A stretch of DNA of 64,000 nt from Pelodera strongyloides (GCA_036852015.1 JAANDG010000018.1:186001-250000); one strand, 5' to 3'. Counted from the first letter of the stretch, positions 50,601 through 63,964 are shown. The notes: generated from the sequence alone by a model not told the origin. Translations and numbers: made by a program.

Positions 50601-51586
50601 TGAAATTAAGCAATTTTTGATGGTTTCCAAGAGACAAAATTCGGCGCGGACTTTTGGCTAAGTTGAGATAAATGAAGAGGAGGAAATAGACACTTACTTG
50701 GAGAACACGGATATGAATAGAACAACAAAATCGAACCAGAGAAGACGAAACATGGTAGAGTTTGGATTAATAAGAAGATACCAACCGTGTCTGACTTCGA
50801 CGACGATGCTCAGTGGCATAACAACTGAACACACGAGCAGATCGGCCAGGGCAAGCGAGAAGAGAAAGTAGTTGGTTACATTGTGCAGCCTGCGATCGGT
50901 GGCTATTGCCACACAGACGAACGCGTTGCCTACAATGCCTGGAATACGGTGAGAATACGCAATAGTTCATGCAAGGGGTAGTGGTTCATTCATTTTACAT
51001 GCTTCGTAACAGTGTGCTAAATTATCATGCGGGTAAAACCCAGTAAGACCTACATGTACGCTACACTTCACTGCACACGCATCACTTCGCAGACTAACTC
51101 CTGTGACCATCAACTTCAACCCGAAACCTAATAATGACTATGCGACTATACATAACAGCTAAAAATCAATGTTGACGATACATGTAAAGTGTGCACAGAT
51201 CTCTATGAAAACACTATCATGCAGATAACAAATAATAGCCACTAATGTTGAGCGCGTAGTTGTGGCTCTTTTCCCGCCACACACCCACTAAAGAAGACAA
51301 GAGGCTCATCGACAATTCTGGCGTAAAATGACAAAGCCGAACTTTTCTTATGATTTCCCAGACTCTCGTATAGCATAAGAAAATAAGATAAGCCGTGGTA
51401 ATTGCTCAACGTCAGTGGCTATGCTCAACTCAATCTTGCAGAATATGCAAGCAATTGCTTACCAATAAGGCCGATGGCCGCGAGCACCGGTAGTAATAGT
51501 AGGGCCAACGTATTGAAGGCTCTTGTGGCCTGGGCGGATACTTTGATAGTGGTAGAGAATGTGAGAGCGGTTGCGTCTGCGGACAT
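44631..51586 (-). CDS. Biogenic amine GPCR, 5-HT2-like serotonin receptor (SER-1-like)
   Basis: Exons: 51586-51463, 50938-50786, 46775-46604, 46443-46211, 45739-45607 (third inner loop), 45225-45076, 44846-44631; about 390 residues. Visible marks: GN in TM1 (N46), LALADLL in TM2, Asp109 in TM3 (amine anchor) in a DVLLCSAS run, DRY at 126-128, a TM5 with [19 protein letters not shown] in TM6 and NPLIY in TM7. The second loop ([12 protein letters not shown]) and TM5 resemble 5-HT2 receptors, which couple to Gq. Nematode SER-1 is the closest type I know, but an octopamine or tyramine receptor is not excluded. The phases at 46211/45739 do not match as drawn, so one splice site or a small exon in the third loop is missing. 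Intron 2 is about 4 kb. An in-frame stop lies upstream of the chosen ATG. Confidence 0.82.
46776..50785. other. Large intron 2 of the amine-receptor gene
   Basis: Four kilobases of AT-rich DNA between the exon ending TM2 and the exon starting at the TM3 border. A pyrimidine-rich patch lies near 47220-47300. The open frame at 48112-48420 shows no protein signature. I see no nested gene. Confidence 0.5.
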
Positions 51587-54500
51587 CCGCCGTACGCCGT
51601 GCAGCCGCAGCGATATCGCCTAGCGGTCGCCGTGTTGATGCGATTTGGGGGCGACGAGACGACGGTCTGTTGAAAAGGGAAGGCGTGATGGTGACTGATA
51701 GAGAGCCTCGTGGCTTGATATGATTTGATGTTGGCACTTTGCGGATTACCACCAGAATATTGTTAAGAAGTCCGGTAGTGGTCTGGAGTCCAGTCGTCTT
51801 CTCAAAGAGCGAGAGGGGAAAAGAGAGGGATGCCCACAAAGCAAACCCAAACCCCGCCCTCAACTTGGAAACGCCCCAAGTAAACTGCAGGGGACAATAC
51901 CTTTGGAAAAAAAAGATAAAGAACGAAAAAGGAACAATCATTCCACGAAACAAATCAAAAAAACAAAACAAATCAAATCATTAAAGGTCACGATTCAAGT
52001 CGAGAGCGGTGATGTTGTGTGGGTTTCACTAATAAAGGAACGTTCAACACTCGGACACTAATGGTAAGCACAATGAACGGAATTAAAAATTGACGAGACC
52101 TAATCCAGTTTACAAAGAGCTGCAAAAAATAATACCTAGTCCAAAGATATGATAGTAGTGCTGATATTGCGTGGTGCTTAGGTAACACAAATTGGAAAAT
52201 GTGAAATTGGCGGCGGCCATGTTCACCTTTTGGACAACTTATGCAGTTCACTCGGTAAGATCGAATATCTAATTTATTGAATTATTAGAAATGATGAGGA
52301 AAATGGGGCTTTGGAAGAACGGTTTAGGTTTAAGTAGTCGCTGCATAAAGAACTCTACTGTCCTCTACCTCCAAGAACACTACTGGCAAGAACTCAACTG
52401 GCAAAGATGATGATTGGGACTTATTATGTTGATCTTGAGTGTACTCGGTACAGTAGAGCTTACTTATCTCATAAAAAGTGTAGAGTACCGAGGATACGGT
52501 TAACTAACTTTTTGATTGTTTTGTGCTTCACATCAGGCCTGCTTGGAAACATAATGCTGTTATTCTGCAGGTTAACTTTCTTCAAGCTTGCAGAGCACAG
52601 AAAACTGTCATTATGCGTTTTCCTCAAGCTTCCCACACAGGTTGGTGTGTGGGTTGTCTTCCCGGATGAGAGGTAGGAGTATTGTTTTTGAAATTGAAGA
52701 AAACTAAAGGAATAATATTGCGATTTTTTGTTTGTTGGAGAAAAAAGCATGAGAGAGCTTCAAAAAGGAAAGTGACAAATAAGGAATCGGAGAGCGAGGC
52801 GAACTACCATAATGTTCATGGTCATGGAGTCACAGTTTTTAGAGGATTCGTGGTTACACTAATAAGAATTTCTTTGAGTACAAAGCTCCTTCATGAGCAA
52901 ATTGTTTTTCGTACAGTATCAGAGATTTTTTTGAAAACAAAGTTGACATTTATTTTAATTTTGGGTTTTCGGAGAAACTAGAAACGGAAACGATATGACA
53001 TTGCCGTTGCAAATCAATAGAAAGAAAAATTGCCCAGTTAAACGGTGGATTAATACTTGTACGGATTCATCTCTCGTTTCCTGAGCAATCGTCAATCACA
53101 TCATAAGATTTTTAATTTTAAATTTTTTTGTTTTTAATTTTTAGATTTTTAATTTTGTATCGAATTTTTTTCGGTTACACTTTCAAAAATCCCAAGTTGA
53201 AAGATAAGTAAGCAATACAGAATTAGCCTAATACGTATATACCAGGTGAAATTAGAAAACTTATCTTTTGCACCACAAATATCTCGTGTACTTTTTCAGC
53301 ATCATAATTAATGCTGTTTACTTATTTGTGGTGGGTTGATTTTTTAATTATTCTATTCTATTGCTAGTTTCACTTCACAAAATAGTATGACTTGTAGTGT
53401 ACTTATATGAATCTCATTGTTGAGATAAGAATATTAATATAATGACAATGAAAGCTAATTGGATGACATTTAGAAAAAATGCGAAGAAGAAATAACTCTA
53501 AGTTGATGAGGGTGATAATTCCGGATGAAGTACCGCTTATTTTTATGCCTCGGCGGGCTCAGTTTTTCCAGGTGAACGTTGTTTAATCGTAAGTATTCAT
53601 CTTTTTTTATGAAAATAATCAGCACATTTTTCTATTTCTTTATTTAGCGGTGATTACGACGCAGCATATTCCGAGTACTCGATATCATCTATTGCAAGAA
53701 AGCAATTCCCATGGGGAGTAGAAATTTTTTTGATTTGAATTTAATCTTCTCCAAGTTTGTGAAAAATTGCATTTAGGAGAAAGCAAGTTTCTTCAACAAG
53801 TCGAGTACGATGGAAATGCTTGCGCATCAGAAAGCATGAAAATCCTAAACATACCAAGGACTTTGGCAACAAAATGAGAAGAACTGCTGCGGCAGTGGTA
53901 TTCTTAAAGGGAGATAAATTCAAAGATTTTTAGAACATTCCCCAAACAAATGATGAAAAACGGCATGGCACGTATTATCCTTGGGGGAAAAGCCCACCTT
54001 ACATGTATAAACTAAAATTTTTACAACAATACTAGTGCTATTCAAACAAGTACAACGATTGACGTGCATCCAGCACAATAGATAATATCCAGAACAAAGG
54101 AGAGTACAAGTCAGTCGTTAACCATCGTTTACACAATCGTTTACAGCTGCTGAAAAGATTTTTTTAACGGTTGCATTTTAAGGCTAAGAAAAACAGAATA
54201 CTCCATTAAAAAAATGTTTCAATTCGAGCAGTCGCGCAAAAATAATGTAAAGTAGTCATGGCATGCATGGCGTCCAGATATACACGGGTGTTTCCTAAAA
54301 AAAAAGCAGTGTTTCAATTTTTCATTTAGTAATTCAAAAACGCACAACAAATGAATTTTTTTTTAGGCTCACTTAATTATTCATTAAATAATTGTACTAT
54401 TGAAAGTGAGGCGTGATTTCTAAAGGTTGTGTGCAAACCATATATATATAAAAGTTCTGCGCTTGCAGTCGGTTCTTCAGAATATTCTGGTTAGCATTGT

Positions 54501-55382
54501 TCGCTAAAAGTTATTAATAATGGTCGACCTTTTGGTAGGTTGCACCACATGTTGCAGTTTTGTTCACATTACAGCATCATATTCTTTTGTAAAATGTGTC
54601 ATGTAGGCAGAAATAAAGGAATTGACACTGGTTTAGAGATTTATGCTGTAAAACTAGCACACAATTTCAATTCTAGTGCGCCTAAATACTTGTATTACGG
54701 AAATACAAGCTTCGGTATAGGCCTTTCATATACAAATGTACATACTTTACTCAATATTTGATTTTAACAATATTATTAAACAATTATAAAAAAAAAGTGA
54801 CGAACGCAAAAATCCGAAGAGGATTAACGGTAGAATCCGAGATTAGCATCCGCATATTTATACAAACTAACCATAAGATAAAGAGGGGATATTTCTATCT
54901 ACACACTTTGTTTCCTTTTTGCCTAGTCGCCATAGTTGAACAACAACAAAATACCAAATAGGAAGGTGCTCTCTGAATAAGTAGAACACACATTTAAGCG
55001 GCAATAATGTGAACCTTCCTTACGGGAGATAAACAAATAACTTTAGGAATAAATTTTGTTGGGCGGAACGTTTACCGGTGCTCTTTTACTGCTGATATCT
55101 CAGTCAATGCGACATCGAGTGCTTGACAAACAAAAAAAGAAATCCTCTTTTTAGTGAAAAAGAGTTGAGGAGAAATGGAAAAGACAAAATAGTAAACTCT
55201 AGTGAGAATGCTGGACAACTGTTTGACCGCAAAACAATCGGAGATATGACGCTTTGTGATTTTATAAAATCGGAACAAGGATACTCAAGAGAGCAAGGTG
55301 TTGCACAATAATCATATAACTGCATCAGTGCTCATGCGGTGCAAAAGCTTACGTGACGGAGAATTAGTGCATTGAGCGAGTA

Positions 55383-55427
55383 TAGCTAGTATAGAGCGAC
55401 TTCGAGTTAGCTAGTATAGAGCGACTT
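55383..55427. repeat. 25-base tandem duplication
   Basis: TAGCTAGTATAGAGCGACTT occurs twice, 25 bases apart, with a perfect 20-base match. Confidence 0.9.
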
Positions 55428-56626
55428 ATTGTTTTCGTGCGTTTTCCTTCTAGTAAAAACCTAATCCACGAAGCGATGCTGTCATTCGTCAAATGGCAGA
55501 ACACGTAGTTAACACGGGCGTCTTTCCTGGTCAATACCCGCACACGCCGACTACCTATTAACCATTTAGCAAAAAAAATAGTTTTGCTTACTGCGTATTA
55601 CTCCTGGTTTACTACAAAGAACTCTGGCATGCAAAATTTCCAGTGTCCATGATACATCAGTTATGTAGTTGTTATCAAACAAATTAATGAAGAACAGAAA
55701 CAGCGGGATGTTTATGTTTGGTCTTGGATTATCTACCCATCTTGGAAATGCTCATCTGTCTGTGGTTAAAATTGCCTGTGTCTGTTTTTTCCTACCGGAC
55801 TGTCTTTCTTTTGAAGCGTAACGCTTGCGATGCGGCCATCAACTTATTCTTCACCATTCATCATCACATCGTTAGGAGAGCCGCCAAATTGTTCGAGTTG
55901 ATATGCGAAAAATTACGCCCGTCACCTTGTGGTTATCTGGTTTGCAATAAAAACAACAAAGTTTTGAGTGTTTGCATTTCTATCTCTGAACCTCTATCTT
56001 CTTAAATTAAGCACATGTTTTCCAAAATCTTTTTTTACTGAAGAGCTTCAACGGGTTTATCTTGCGAGCACGAAGATCTACGGTAGATTTTACTGCGATT
56101 CGATATCTTTCCAAACAAAGATATTTCTTATTTATTCTCTACGTATGTCACGAGACTTGTTGGCTACGCTCATCGCCTTCATACATAAATCACTCATTTT
56201 TGTGATAGACCAAGAATATACGTTCACGGAATATACGTTCTGTAGCTACTGTCACCTTCTACATAAATTACCCAAACGCGGTTGTTAAATTCAAAATTTT
56301 GCCAAAAATTAAACTTTTATGGTCACAATAAAATGAGGTAATAACATAAAACAATTTGTGTGAGTTCGCCTTTAACCAGGTGTCAGACGCATGTGGGTGT
56401 GTCATAAATCTCCGGGGCGACATTCGCCGTATATTTGTTATATGAACTCCTTGTAAAAGTCATAACTCTTTTGCTGGACGCCCCGTGCCGCACCTACAGT
56501 TTTTCGAATAATTGCGTGACTGGGGCCGCCGCTTAATTGCCGAGGATAAATCACGTACAAAAGTTTTCTTCTAAACGAAGCCAAGTTTCCCCTCACGGAT
56601 TCCGGGAAATAATGGCGTTACGGAGT

Positions 56627-56638
56627 GGGGGGGGGGGG
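56627..56638 (+). repeat. Run of 12 G
   Basis: A G homopolymer at the 3' end of a locally GC-rich block (about 56390-56640), just before the tRNA-bearing element. The true length may differ, as such runs are error-prone. Confidence 0.85.
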
Positions 56639-56654
56639 CTGGTCGAACAAGAAC

Positions 56655-57005
56655 TTTAAAATTTTTATAGACGAAAATAAACATAAGAAAACCATACTAC
56701 TTAGTGAAATTTAGAGAAAAGACGAGTCAAAAACTGAATTTTTCGTTTTTTTTTTATGGGAAAATTGGAAGATCTCGATTTTGGGCGTTCTTCGAGGTGT
56801 TTTTCGAGACATGGACATTTTCAAATGCTCGAATGTCTAGTTGTCATATTTCCAGCCGGCTCTTATCTGCTGCAAACACCAGCCAATTACGATCATAGCG
56901 CAGTGGTTGTGCTGTGGGTTTTGGAATGAGTGCGGGTGTCCCTGGTTCGATCCCGGGGGCCTACCAACTATCTGCAGAGAAAAACCGAACGGTGTTTCGC
57001 TTTAG
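56655..57005 (+). mobile_element. Element with internal tRNA-like Pol III promoter, copy 2
   Basis: Matches copy 1 (39635-39962, opposite strand) over most of its length, including GGAAGATCTCGATTTT, a CGAGACATGG block and CCAGCCGGCTCTTATC. It has an A box TAGCGCAGTGGTTGTGC (56896-56912) and a B box GGTTCGATCCC (56944-56954), both very close to functional tRNA boxes. The 3' end reads TTTCGCT then TTAG, matching the inverted end of copy 1; the 5' inverted end is not visible, so this copy is 5'-truncated or diverged. Confidence 0.75.
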
Positions 57006-60000
57006 GCAGCCAAAAAAATAGTAAGCAAATTATATTCGATCACTATTCTAATAAGTAAATTATCATAGAACATAGAGCACCGTGCTTATGCAAGGGGATG
57101 TCCTTCTTTTTATGTCAAAGATACCTTGATTACTAAGCATTAGCGCGGGTGATTAAGCTGCGAAGCTATAAGGGACAACTGTGAATACTCTTTGAACGTC
57201 TTTTTGATAATTAGGAATCCTGCAAAGTGACGTTACTCCTAATCATTGTGCGACAAATTAACTGACCTAGAGAGGGAAGAAAATGCATGCAAACAATCAC
57301 CAAAAGATACACATAAGTTGATTAAAGAATGTTCCAAGAAACCTCAAATTGTTTTTTTTTGTATGGTTTCGATAAAAAATGAGACGAAGAAGAAAATTCT
57401 TTATTAATTAAATAAAGAAAACATGGTATAGGAAACTTTGTTATTCAGCGGCAAGAATGCGATATACCTGCGGAGGTGTTGCCGTAGATCTCACGATAAT
57501 TTAGCTCAAAAGTTCTTAGGTTTTTCTCGAACAACAAAAATAGATCCAGTAACTTATTTTAAGAAACATAATTCCAAAATAAACTTGTTCTTTTAACTTT
57601 GCGAAAAAAAAATGACTCAAAATATTAACACTTCCGTTTCTGAGTGTAGGGTCAGATAATAATTTAGTATTTTAATGATTCTTTGATAAATACGGTTGAA
57701 CATCATATGAGATCCTAATGGTAAGAAAAATGTCAAGCCAACGGCGACCAATTATAAAACGCGCTTCTCGTTAAGTATAATGCAAAACTATCAAAGAAAT
57801 TATGTGAAGAATCGTTAACATTATAGTTCATCGGAATAAAAAGAATGGTTAATATTATGGTTTACCTGACTAATAGTAAAACTTGAGACCAGTAATAATC
57901 TTAATACATATAAAAGAAAACATTCAAGACCAGGTAACCGTTTTTATTCGTTCTTTTGTGAGTTTATACGCCGCCGAAGAAAGACGTTCAATTTTTCCAA
58001 TGTATTTACAATTTGTCGCCATAAACTTTTTTTGCTAAACTAATACACAATCAATAACCTGTGAACATGTGTGGTTTGTAGAATATCGAACACTTCGAAC
58101 CAATTTTCGTGAAAAAAAGGAAAAGTGGATAGACATTTATGGTTCCGAAAACTCACGTGCGCTAGTCTTCCCCCTTCCCATTGGGACCTACGGTTATCAT
58201 AGAGAGCAATCTTGCCGGAATCTACTGAGGAATGAACTCTAATGTTTGAAAGATTAAAGACGAATAAGAGGAAATATTGGATACTAGTTTGTAAGCCATC
58301 AGAAAGCAAAAATAAAAATAAAAAATAAATTTGTTACTATGTTTTCTACGCATGTTTCACATCAGTTTCATGATATACAGCTGTATATTTGGTCCCGAGT
58401 AAGTAATGTCGCGTTCTGCAGCTCGGAGTCTTATGGTTAGGGTTCCCTTTGGTTCACGGTCTTTCTTTGTATTGATTATAAATCAAGAAACCATTATTAT
58501 TATTGTTTTGCAGACACGGTAGCGCACTAACCCCAGATAAGTCAGGAAAAAAATTGTGAAACAAAAGAGCAAAGATGAATACACCTTTGTACTTTGAACT
58601 CGGATCTATTGCAGGGGGGTTGCAACATTTTAGAAACCGCTTATACTACCGTTTGCGAAATAGTGATGTATTAAATAAGAATAATGGAAAGTATTACACT
58701 TTAAATGACGAGTTATTTGTCAAGGGATGCCATTAGGTATCATCTTCTCACTCTTGCGCTTTGGATCGATCAAAGTTCACATAAAGTGTTCCACTTCGAA
58801 ATAAAGGATAACCAAATAATGCAGGCCGCCCTCGTGCAAAGGCGGAGGCCATTGTTGCAAAAGTGCACTTGCACGAATCGCCAACTTTCACACTTTTGGT
58901 TTGCAAATGTGTCAGAGGCGAACCTATGGATGCTGTTCGAAAGTTTTACCCGACACACCTCTTACAAGCATAAGACGCCGTAATGTCAAACTGATTGTTT
59001 CACAAAGACAATAAAAGTGCTAGATTATCACATGCAAGCAAGATATACGCACCCTGGAACAGGCACAAAGGAGAAGTCGAAATAATTTGTGCGTTTGACG
59101 ACGACTATCTGGATCTCACAAAATCAATTCGCACACTTTCTATTTGTTTAATTTGTTGATTCCGGTACTCAAAACTGTGCATCCACCGTCCACCCAATCG
59201 TGAGAAAGGGCACTGATCAAAGCAGAGTAAAAGGACTAAAAAGCCAATTTTTCGATCATGAACTACATAAACTTCAGCGACTATATCTTTCACGTGATGG
59301 CTGGTTATACTCAACAAAAGGCTATGATCGCATACGCCAATTGTACAAATGTATTGTGTTATTGGTCTGTTCGCTACACTAGCATAGTTCATAAACGAAA
59401 AAGAAGTTGTTTCCCTTTATTGGTGTGTTACACGCATGTTTCATGATGGTGTCATGAAATGCGTAGTTGTTCGCAACGCTTAGTGGCCTCGTTTCAGTAT
59501 AAAAACACCACAAAAGGTATCTTTTGGGAATTGAAACTCAATCGAGAAACATCTTTAAACGCCTACCATTTGTTTATTCGCGCCTATTGTATCAATGCAT
59601 CATAAAAAATAGTTTGCAACAACACGTTGTGTCGATCAAACGTGCGTATCGCAAAGAGAGGAATTTTCAGGGAAATACTGGAAGCTTCCATTTATAATTG
59701 GATAATTAGGTTTATTATTGCGTTAGCATGCGCGAATATCCCTAATGAGAAAGTGCATTCGAGATTCAATGAATACCAAATAATTCGTAAAAAAAACAAT
59801 AAAGGAATCACAGTTTTTCTTTGTAGGTTGGAACCCCATCTCGCAAAAAACGCGCATTTGCAGACTTGTTAGAAAATGTTAATTTGCAACTAGAATATTT
59901 GAATAGGAAGAATCCACAATATCCAGTTTAAATACATGTGCTACCGAAATGGAGAGTTAGGCGAATTTAGCGGACAATGTGTGTCCATTTGTGCTCTTTC

Positions 60001-60456
60001 TGGCCGTGATCCAACCACTTCCAGATTCCATTTAGAGGGGCTTTTGACCGCACCGAGCCGTGATAAGCCTCATCCCAAATAGTCCGGCCCAAAAATTTCC
60101 AATACGCCGGTTTTTTTTTTCAAATAACAATTAGTTCCCCTTTTCTGTGTCCATCATCCTGGCTCACTGCCAAACAATTGCTCAACCCTGTTTTATTCGT
60201 GAACAGTTTTGCATGCATTTGGTTTAGAAGTATGCAATTCAATGAAAATAAAATAATACAACTTCGACTCCTGCACGACATCTCACCGGCTTCCTGACGT
60301 GATGCCAATTGAGGACAAACTTTCATATAAATCAAATTCGCACGAGAATGTGCTCCTGGTGCTTCTTTGTGTGCCCTAGTTGTTGAAAAAACTACGGAGG
60401 AATCATCATATTTGGTGGCCGGCCGGTTGTCCGTCGAATACTGTGTGGCCTTTAAC

Positions 60457-60547
60457 TACTCTAGATGGCCTATACAATATGGGACACACAATATCAAGAG
60501 TAATTACTCTAGATGATCTACAATATGGGAAACACAATAGCAAGAGA
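60457..60547. repeat. 48-base tandem duplication with internal palindrome
   Basis: A unit starting TACTCTAGATG at 60457 is repeated, diverged and slightly shorter, from 60505. The junction contains the perfect palindrome AGAGTAATTACTCT (60497-60510). Confidence 0.8.
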
Positions 60548-61881
60548 ACACAAAATTGAGGTACCAAAAATGTTCTTCCCATTCCTTTTCATCCTTGTGA
60601 TGAAGCGGTGAGTCGTGCGCTTATGGTAAGAAGTAAAAGAAGTAAAAGAAGCACAGCAGCCAAGGCCTCTAAGAGCTACATAACAGAGCGTCCAGTTGAA
60701 ACATTCAAGAAATGCGTCACATGGAAAAATTCTCCGAAGTTGAAGGTTCCTCATTGTTAAATACCGAATGTACGCCAACCCTGCTGATGTGACAGAGGAG
60801 TTCTAATATTTTAATTCAATGATGATTGTTGTTTCAGGATAGTATCCAATATTGATTTTGGCTTTCAACAGCACAGACAAGTAATTGCTTAATAAAGGTG
60901 CATTGTGAAATGCATTACTTTTTTAGTAAAGGCGTTCTTCAGGCATTCTCTCGTTTCTGACCGTAAGATGGAGGAAACAGTGTGCTAGATTAGTATTGCT
61001 TGTAGAATTACATTTTGAGTAAGCTTACATGTTTTGCATATGCCCAAGTTTTGCATAAAGCCATTGCACACGCGAATAAATGTTATCAGCTGACGCCTCA
61101 CTTGTTTGCGTGGAACTTTTTCTCAACATTTTATTTATAAGTGACTGATAGGTAATAGCAATGCTGCATATTCAATGACATGTTTATTATTAAGTTGACA
61201 CAACGTACAATTTTATCACAATAATCACAATCAACGAGTAAAAAATTCGTAAAGACACATCTGTTTTGGGAAACTTTAAAAGCGCATGTTCGACATATTT
61301 GGTTTATCAAATGGCAACGAAATTCACTTGGCATTCAATTCACGTAACGCGTAGATTCTTCTACGGTTGTTCTCCTAATGATACAATATATATATTTTCA
61401 AATTCGGGCAATAAATTACTATGTAGATTTGAGCCCCACACCAAATTGGGCTGACTGAGTTGTTGAAATTAAATTGTCATAAGAAAAACGGCCATAGTCG
61501 TAGATAACAACGATTATTAACTACTAACAACGGTAGGAAATAAATTTAACGTACCGAAAATACAATAGACAAATCAAATAAATATTAAATGTGCTCCATA
61601 GGAGTAAGTTCAACGAATAGAAGGAACCTATTCGATAATTATTTCATTTTTGTAGAAGAATATACGTATTTGAGTGGTCAACGTCAAAAATGAGCATCAT
61701 GTCCTTCATTTTAGAACAGTTCACGGTAGAAGTTAAATAGGGTATATTAAAACAATATTAAACAACGCATCGTACATTATAATACCTCGTAATAAGATCG
61801 AAATGCGAATAAATAAATCATCACACATAAAAAATAAACATATTCGGCTGGAAAGTAATATTGCAGTTATGCGCACTTTGG

Positions 61882-61887
61882 TTTATT
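61882..61887 (-). terminator. Polyadenylation signal of the zinc-finger gene
   Basis: AATAAA on the minus strand, about 57 bases beyond the stop codon of the zinc-finger gene. Confidence 0.5.
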
Positions 61888-61943
61888 TCTTTGGTTTAAT
61901 TAATATAGTATGTCTTAATTGGTAACTTAGTGCAAACTTTGTT

Positions 61944-63964
61944 CTAGTCGATCATAATATGCTCAACTCCTCCGACAGAAGCCTCGCTGAGCAACGAGTT
62001 ATCTCGCATATTCTCCAACGTATGCCCATTCTGGAGGTGGGTCTTCTTGTGTCGCAGCAAATTGTCCTTCCGGTTAAACCTGGAATTTAACACAGATATA
62101 ATTTCGAACATTTAGTTTATAGCCGCTTACTGACCCCCCTACATGTGTGGAAAACGGCTGTAATGCGCCTCGTTAACTCCAAATAACGAGCCGTTTCCTC
62201 GCTCGCGACTTGTTTTTGCGATACTTTATCGCCACATTTCTCGCTCGTATTCTCGCTCGCTCTTTTCATACATCGCATGCAGCAGCTATCCGTTATATGC
62301 TTCTTGTGTGCAAACTTTTTCGACCATCCGAGCCTCGAGACAGCAAAACGTCCAGCTATCTCTCTCAAACAGCGCATTATGTGGATTGGTTTGAAAATAC
62401 ATCATGAGGTCGTTGTTGTGTACCCAACTGTAGATATGAAAGACGCTCATAATGTTTAATTACTAGAACATCTTTATTTATTATTAGGTCACGGGTACTA
62501 ACTCCACCTTTACTAAATATATGTGCTAGTCGGAGTTGTTTGATCAATCTACCAAACGCTTTATACATCACGACTAGTAAGTTTGTCTACCATGATAAAA
62601 GAAGAGGAAAAATGATAAGGAGCAAGTAGGAGAGATGGGCGGTGTTGATAGGCAATTAACACTTTTATTAACGCGCGGCGCCGAAAAACGCTGCGAACGC
62701 TAGGCAATAATTCATCGGGCATCGTCGGTATTTTGCGTTTTCACTCGTTTCGTTTTGGAGATGGACGCGGGCAAAAACAGCGCAACCGGAAAAGACAGGC
62801 CGTTTTCTGGGAACTCAAAGTCATTTGTTACTCCGTTGATGTTACTCTATGATTCTCACTTAAGTGCAGTGTGTGTCAAATGATTGGTTTGCACAACTGG
62901 AAGACGCACAGAATATATTCGTTCAAATAGTTACATACTCCACATAGTCTCAACCTCTGCGGCCCTAGGGTGAAATCGTCAATGCACATTCGCAGTCTAT
63001 TCCCCTATCAGGGTTGATAGTGTGATGAATTGTTTGACAGAGAGGGGCAGTCTCGGTCCGGGGGTGGCGGGGGTGGTCGATCCTCGAAAGTGTGGTTGTA
63101 ATCGATCGTCAATCGACCTAATTGGATAGCAGAAGACGGCAAGAGGACAAACATTGGGAGAGCGCGCGCTGTGACGAGAACCCAATCAACAATCAGCATA
63201 TACAGTAGCCGAGACTGCGGACCGAGGGGTAGACAACACACCCTCCTTCCTATCTCTATCTATCCATCATTCCCATGATATCTCACACGAATGCTCAGTC
63301 TCACTAACAGAGATCAAGGAAAGGGAGAAGGATTGGAGGCATGCAAGACTGTGAACTACAGTAAGTATACACATGGACTACATACTCTTCGGGATTGATC
63401 TCATTGTGAGGGATAAAAACTTTTGTTGGTCGAGAAGCTAGTTCCATGTGCTGATAGAGAATTGTTCACGTTTAAGAAGATATGAGTAAATGGGGAACAT
63501 AACACCAGTCACTTTGATTTTGTGCAGTTTTTTCGTCCTACATGTCCTAGAAAGAACAGAAAGTACCTTGTCTAATTTTCAATGTGAATTCTGAGCTACG
63601 CCTAAAATAGTGTTTCCCTCAAGACCGATCCTACGGTCTACACCTCTCACTTATCCCACGGTTTATTGTCGCCACGACAAATATCGTTTCTTTGAAAAGT
63701 GTTAAATAGCAATTGAGGAACTGAGCGTAAAAATTTCGGAATTCGATAAAAATGAGGCGTCTGCTTTGGATAGTATTGACAAAAGATTCTTTCAATCTAT
63801 ACAGCTCTTTCAACTCTAAAATTTAAAAAAGGCAACCGACCTTTTGCTGCAGAATGGACACGTGTGCGGCCGAAGTCCTGTGTGAATAAACTGATGTTTC
63901 TTCAATAGGAATTTGTTCGCGAATCGCTTTTGGCAATTGTTATGCTCGCAGATAAACCGCTTAT
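61944..63964 (-). CDS. C2H2 zinc-finger protein, 3' end (partial)
   Basis: Two exons are visible: 63964-63841 and 62079-61944, joined in phase across a 1.76 kb intron; the 5' part lies beyond the right edge. They encode two complete C2H2 fingers: C-x4-C with FANKFLLKKHQFIH, then the linker TGLRPH, then C-x2-C with FNRKDNLLRHKKTH. The second finger is split by the intron just after CPFCSKR. A 30-residue tail with no further finger ends at a TAG (61946-61944). The TG-x-RP linker between the fingers indicates a DNA-binding array and so a nuclear transcription factor. More fingers are expected upstream. I cannot assign a named orthologue from this piece. Confidence 0.85.
62080..63840. other. Last intron of the zinc-finger gene
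   Basis: AT-rich with a GC-rich patch near 62670-62780 and a G-rich patch near 63055-63080. I see no exon or repeat family in it. Confidence 0.5.

Larger units (their letters stand above)
51587..61943. other. Gene-poor stretch between the amine receptor and the zinc-finger gene
   Basis: No spliced gene could be supported. The stretch contains the second tRNA-bearing element (56655-57005), a 12-base G run at 56627-56638, a 25-base tandem duplication at 55383-55427 and a 48-base one at 60457-60547. Frames at 54540-54961 and 55718-56288 are open but unconvincing. The receptor promoter should lie just right of 51586. Confidence 0.4.

Noticed and set aside
51459..51971. 170-codon minus-strand open frame
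   Set aside because: It overlaps the first exon of the amine receptor in another frame. The receptor frame gives a proper TM1, while this one gives arginine- and serine-rich noise.
54540..56288. Several 70-106 codon plus-strand frames
   Set aside because: Hydrophobic and phenylalanine/isoleucine-rich as expected for translated AT-rich DNA; no motif or intron structure.
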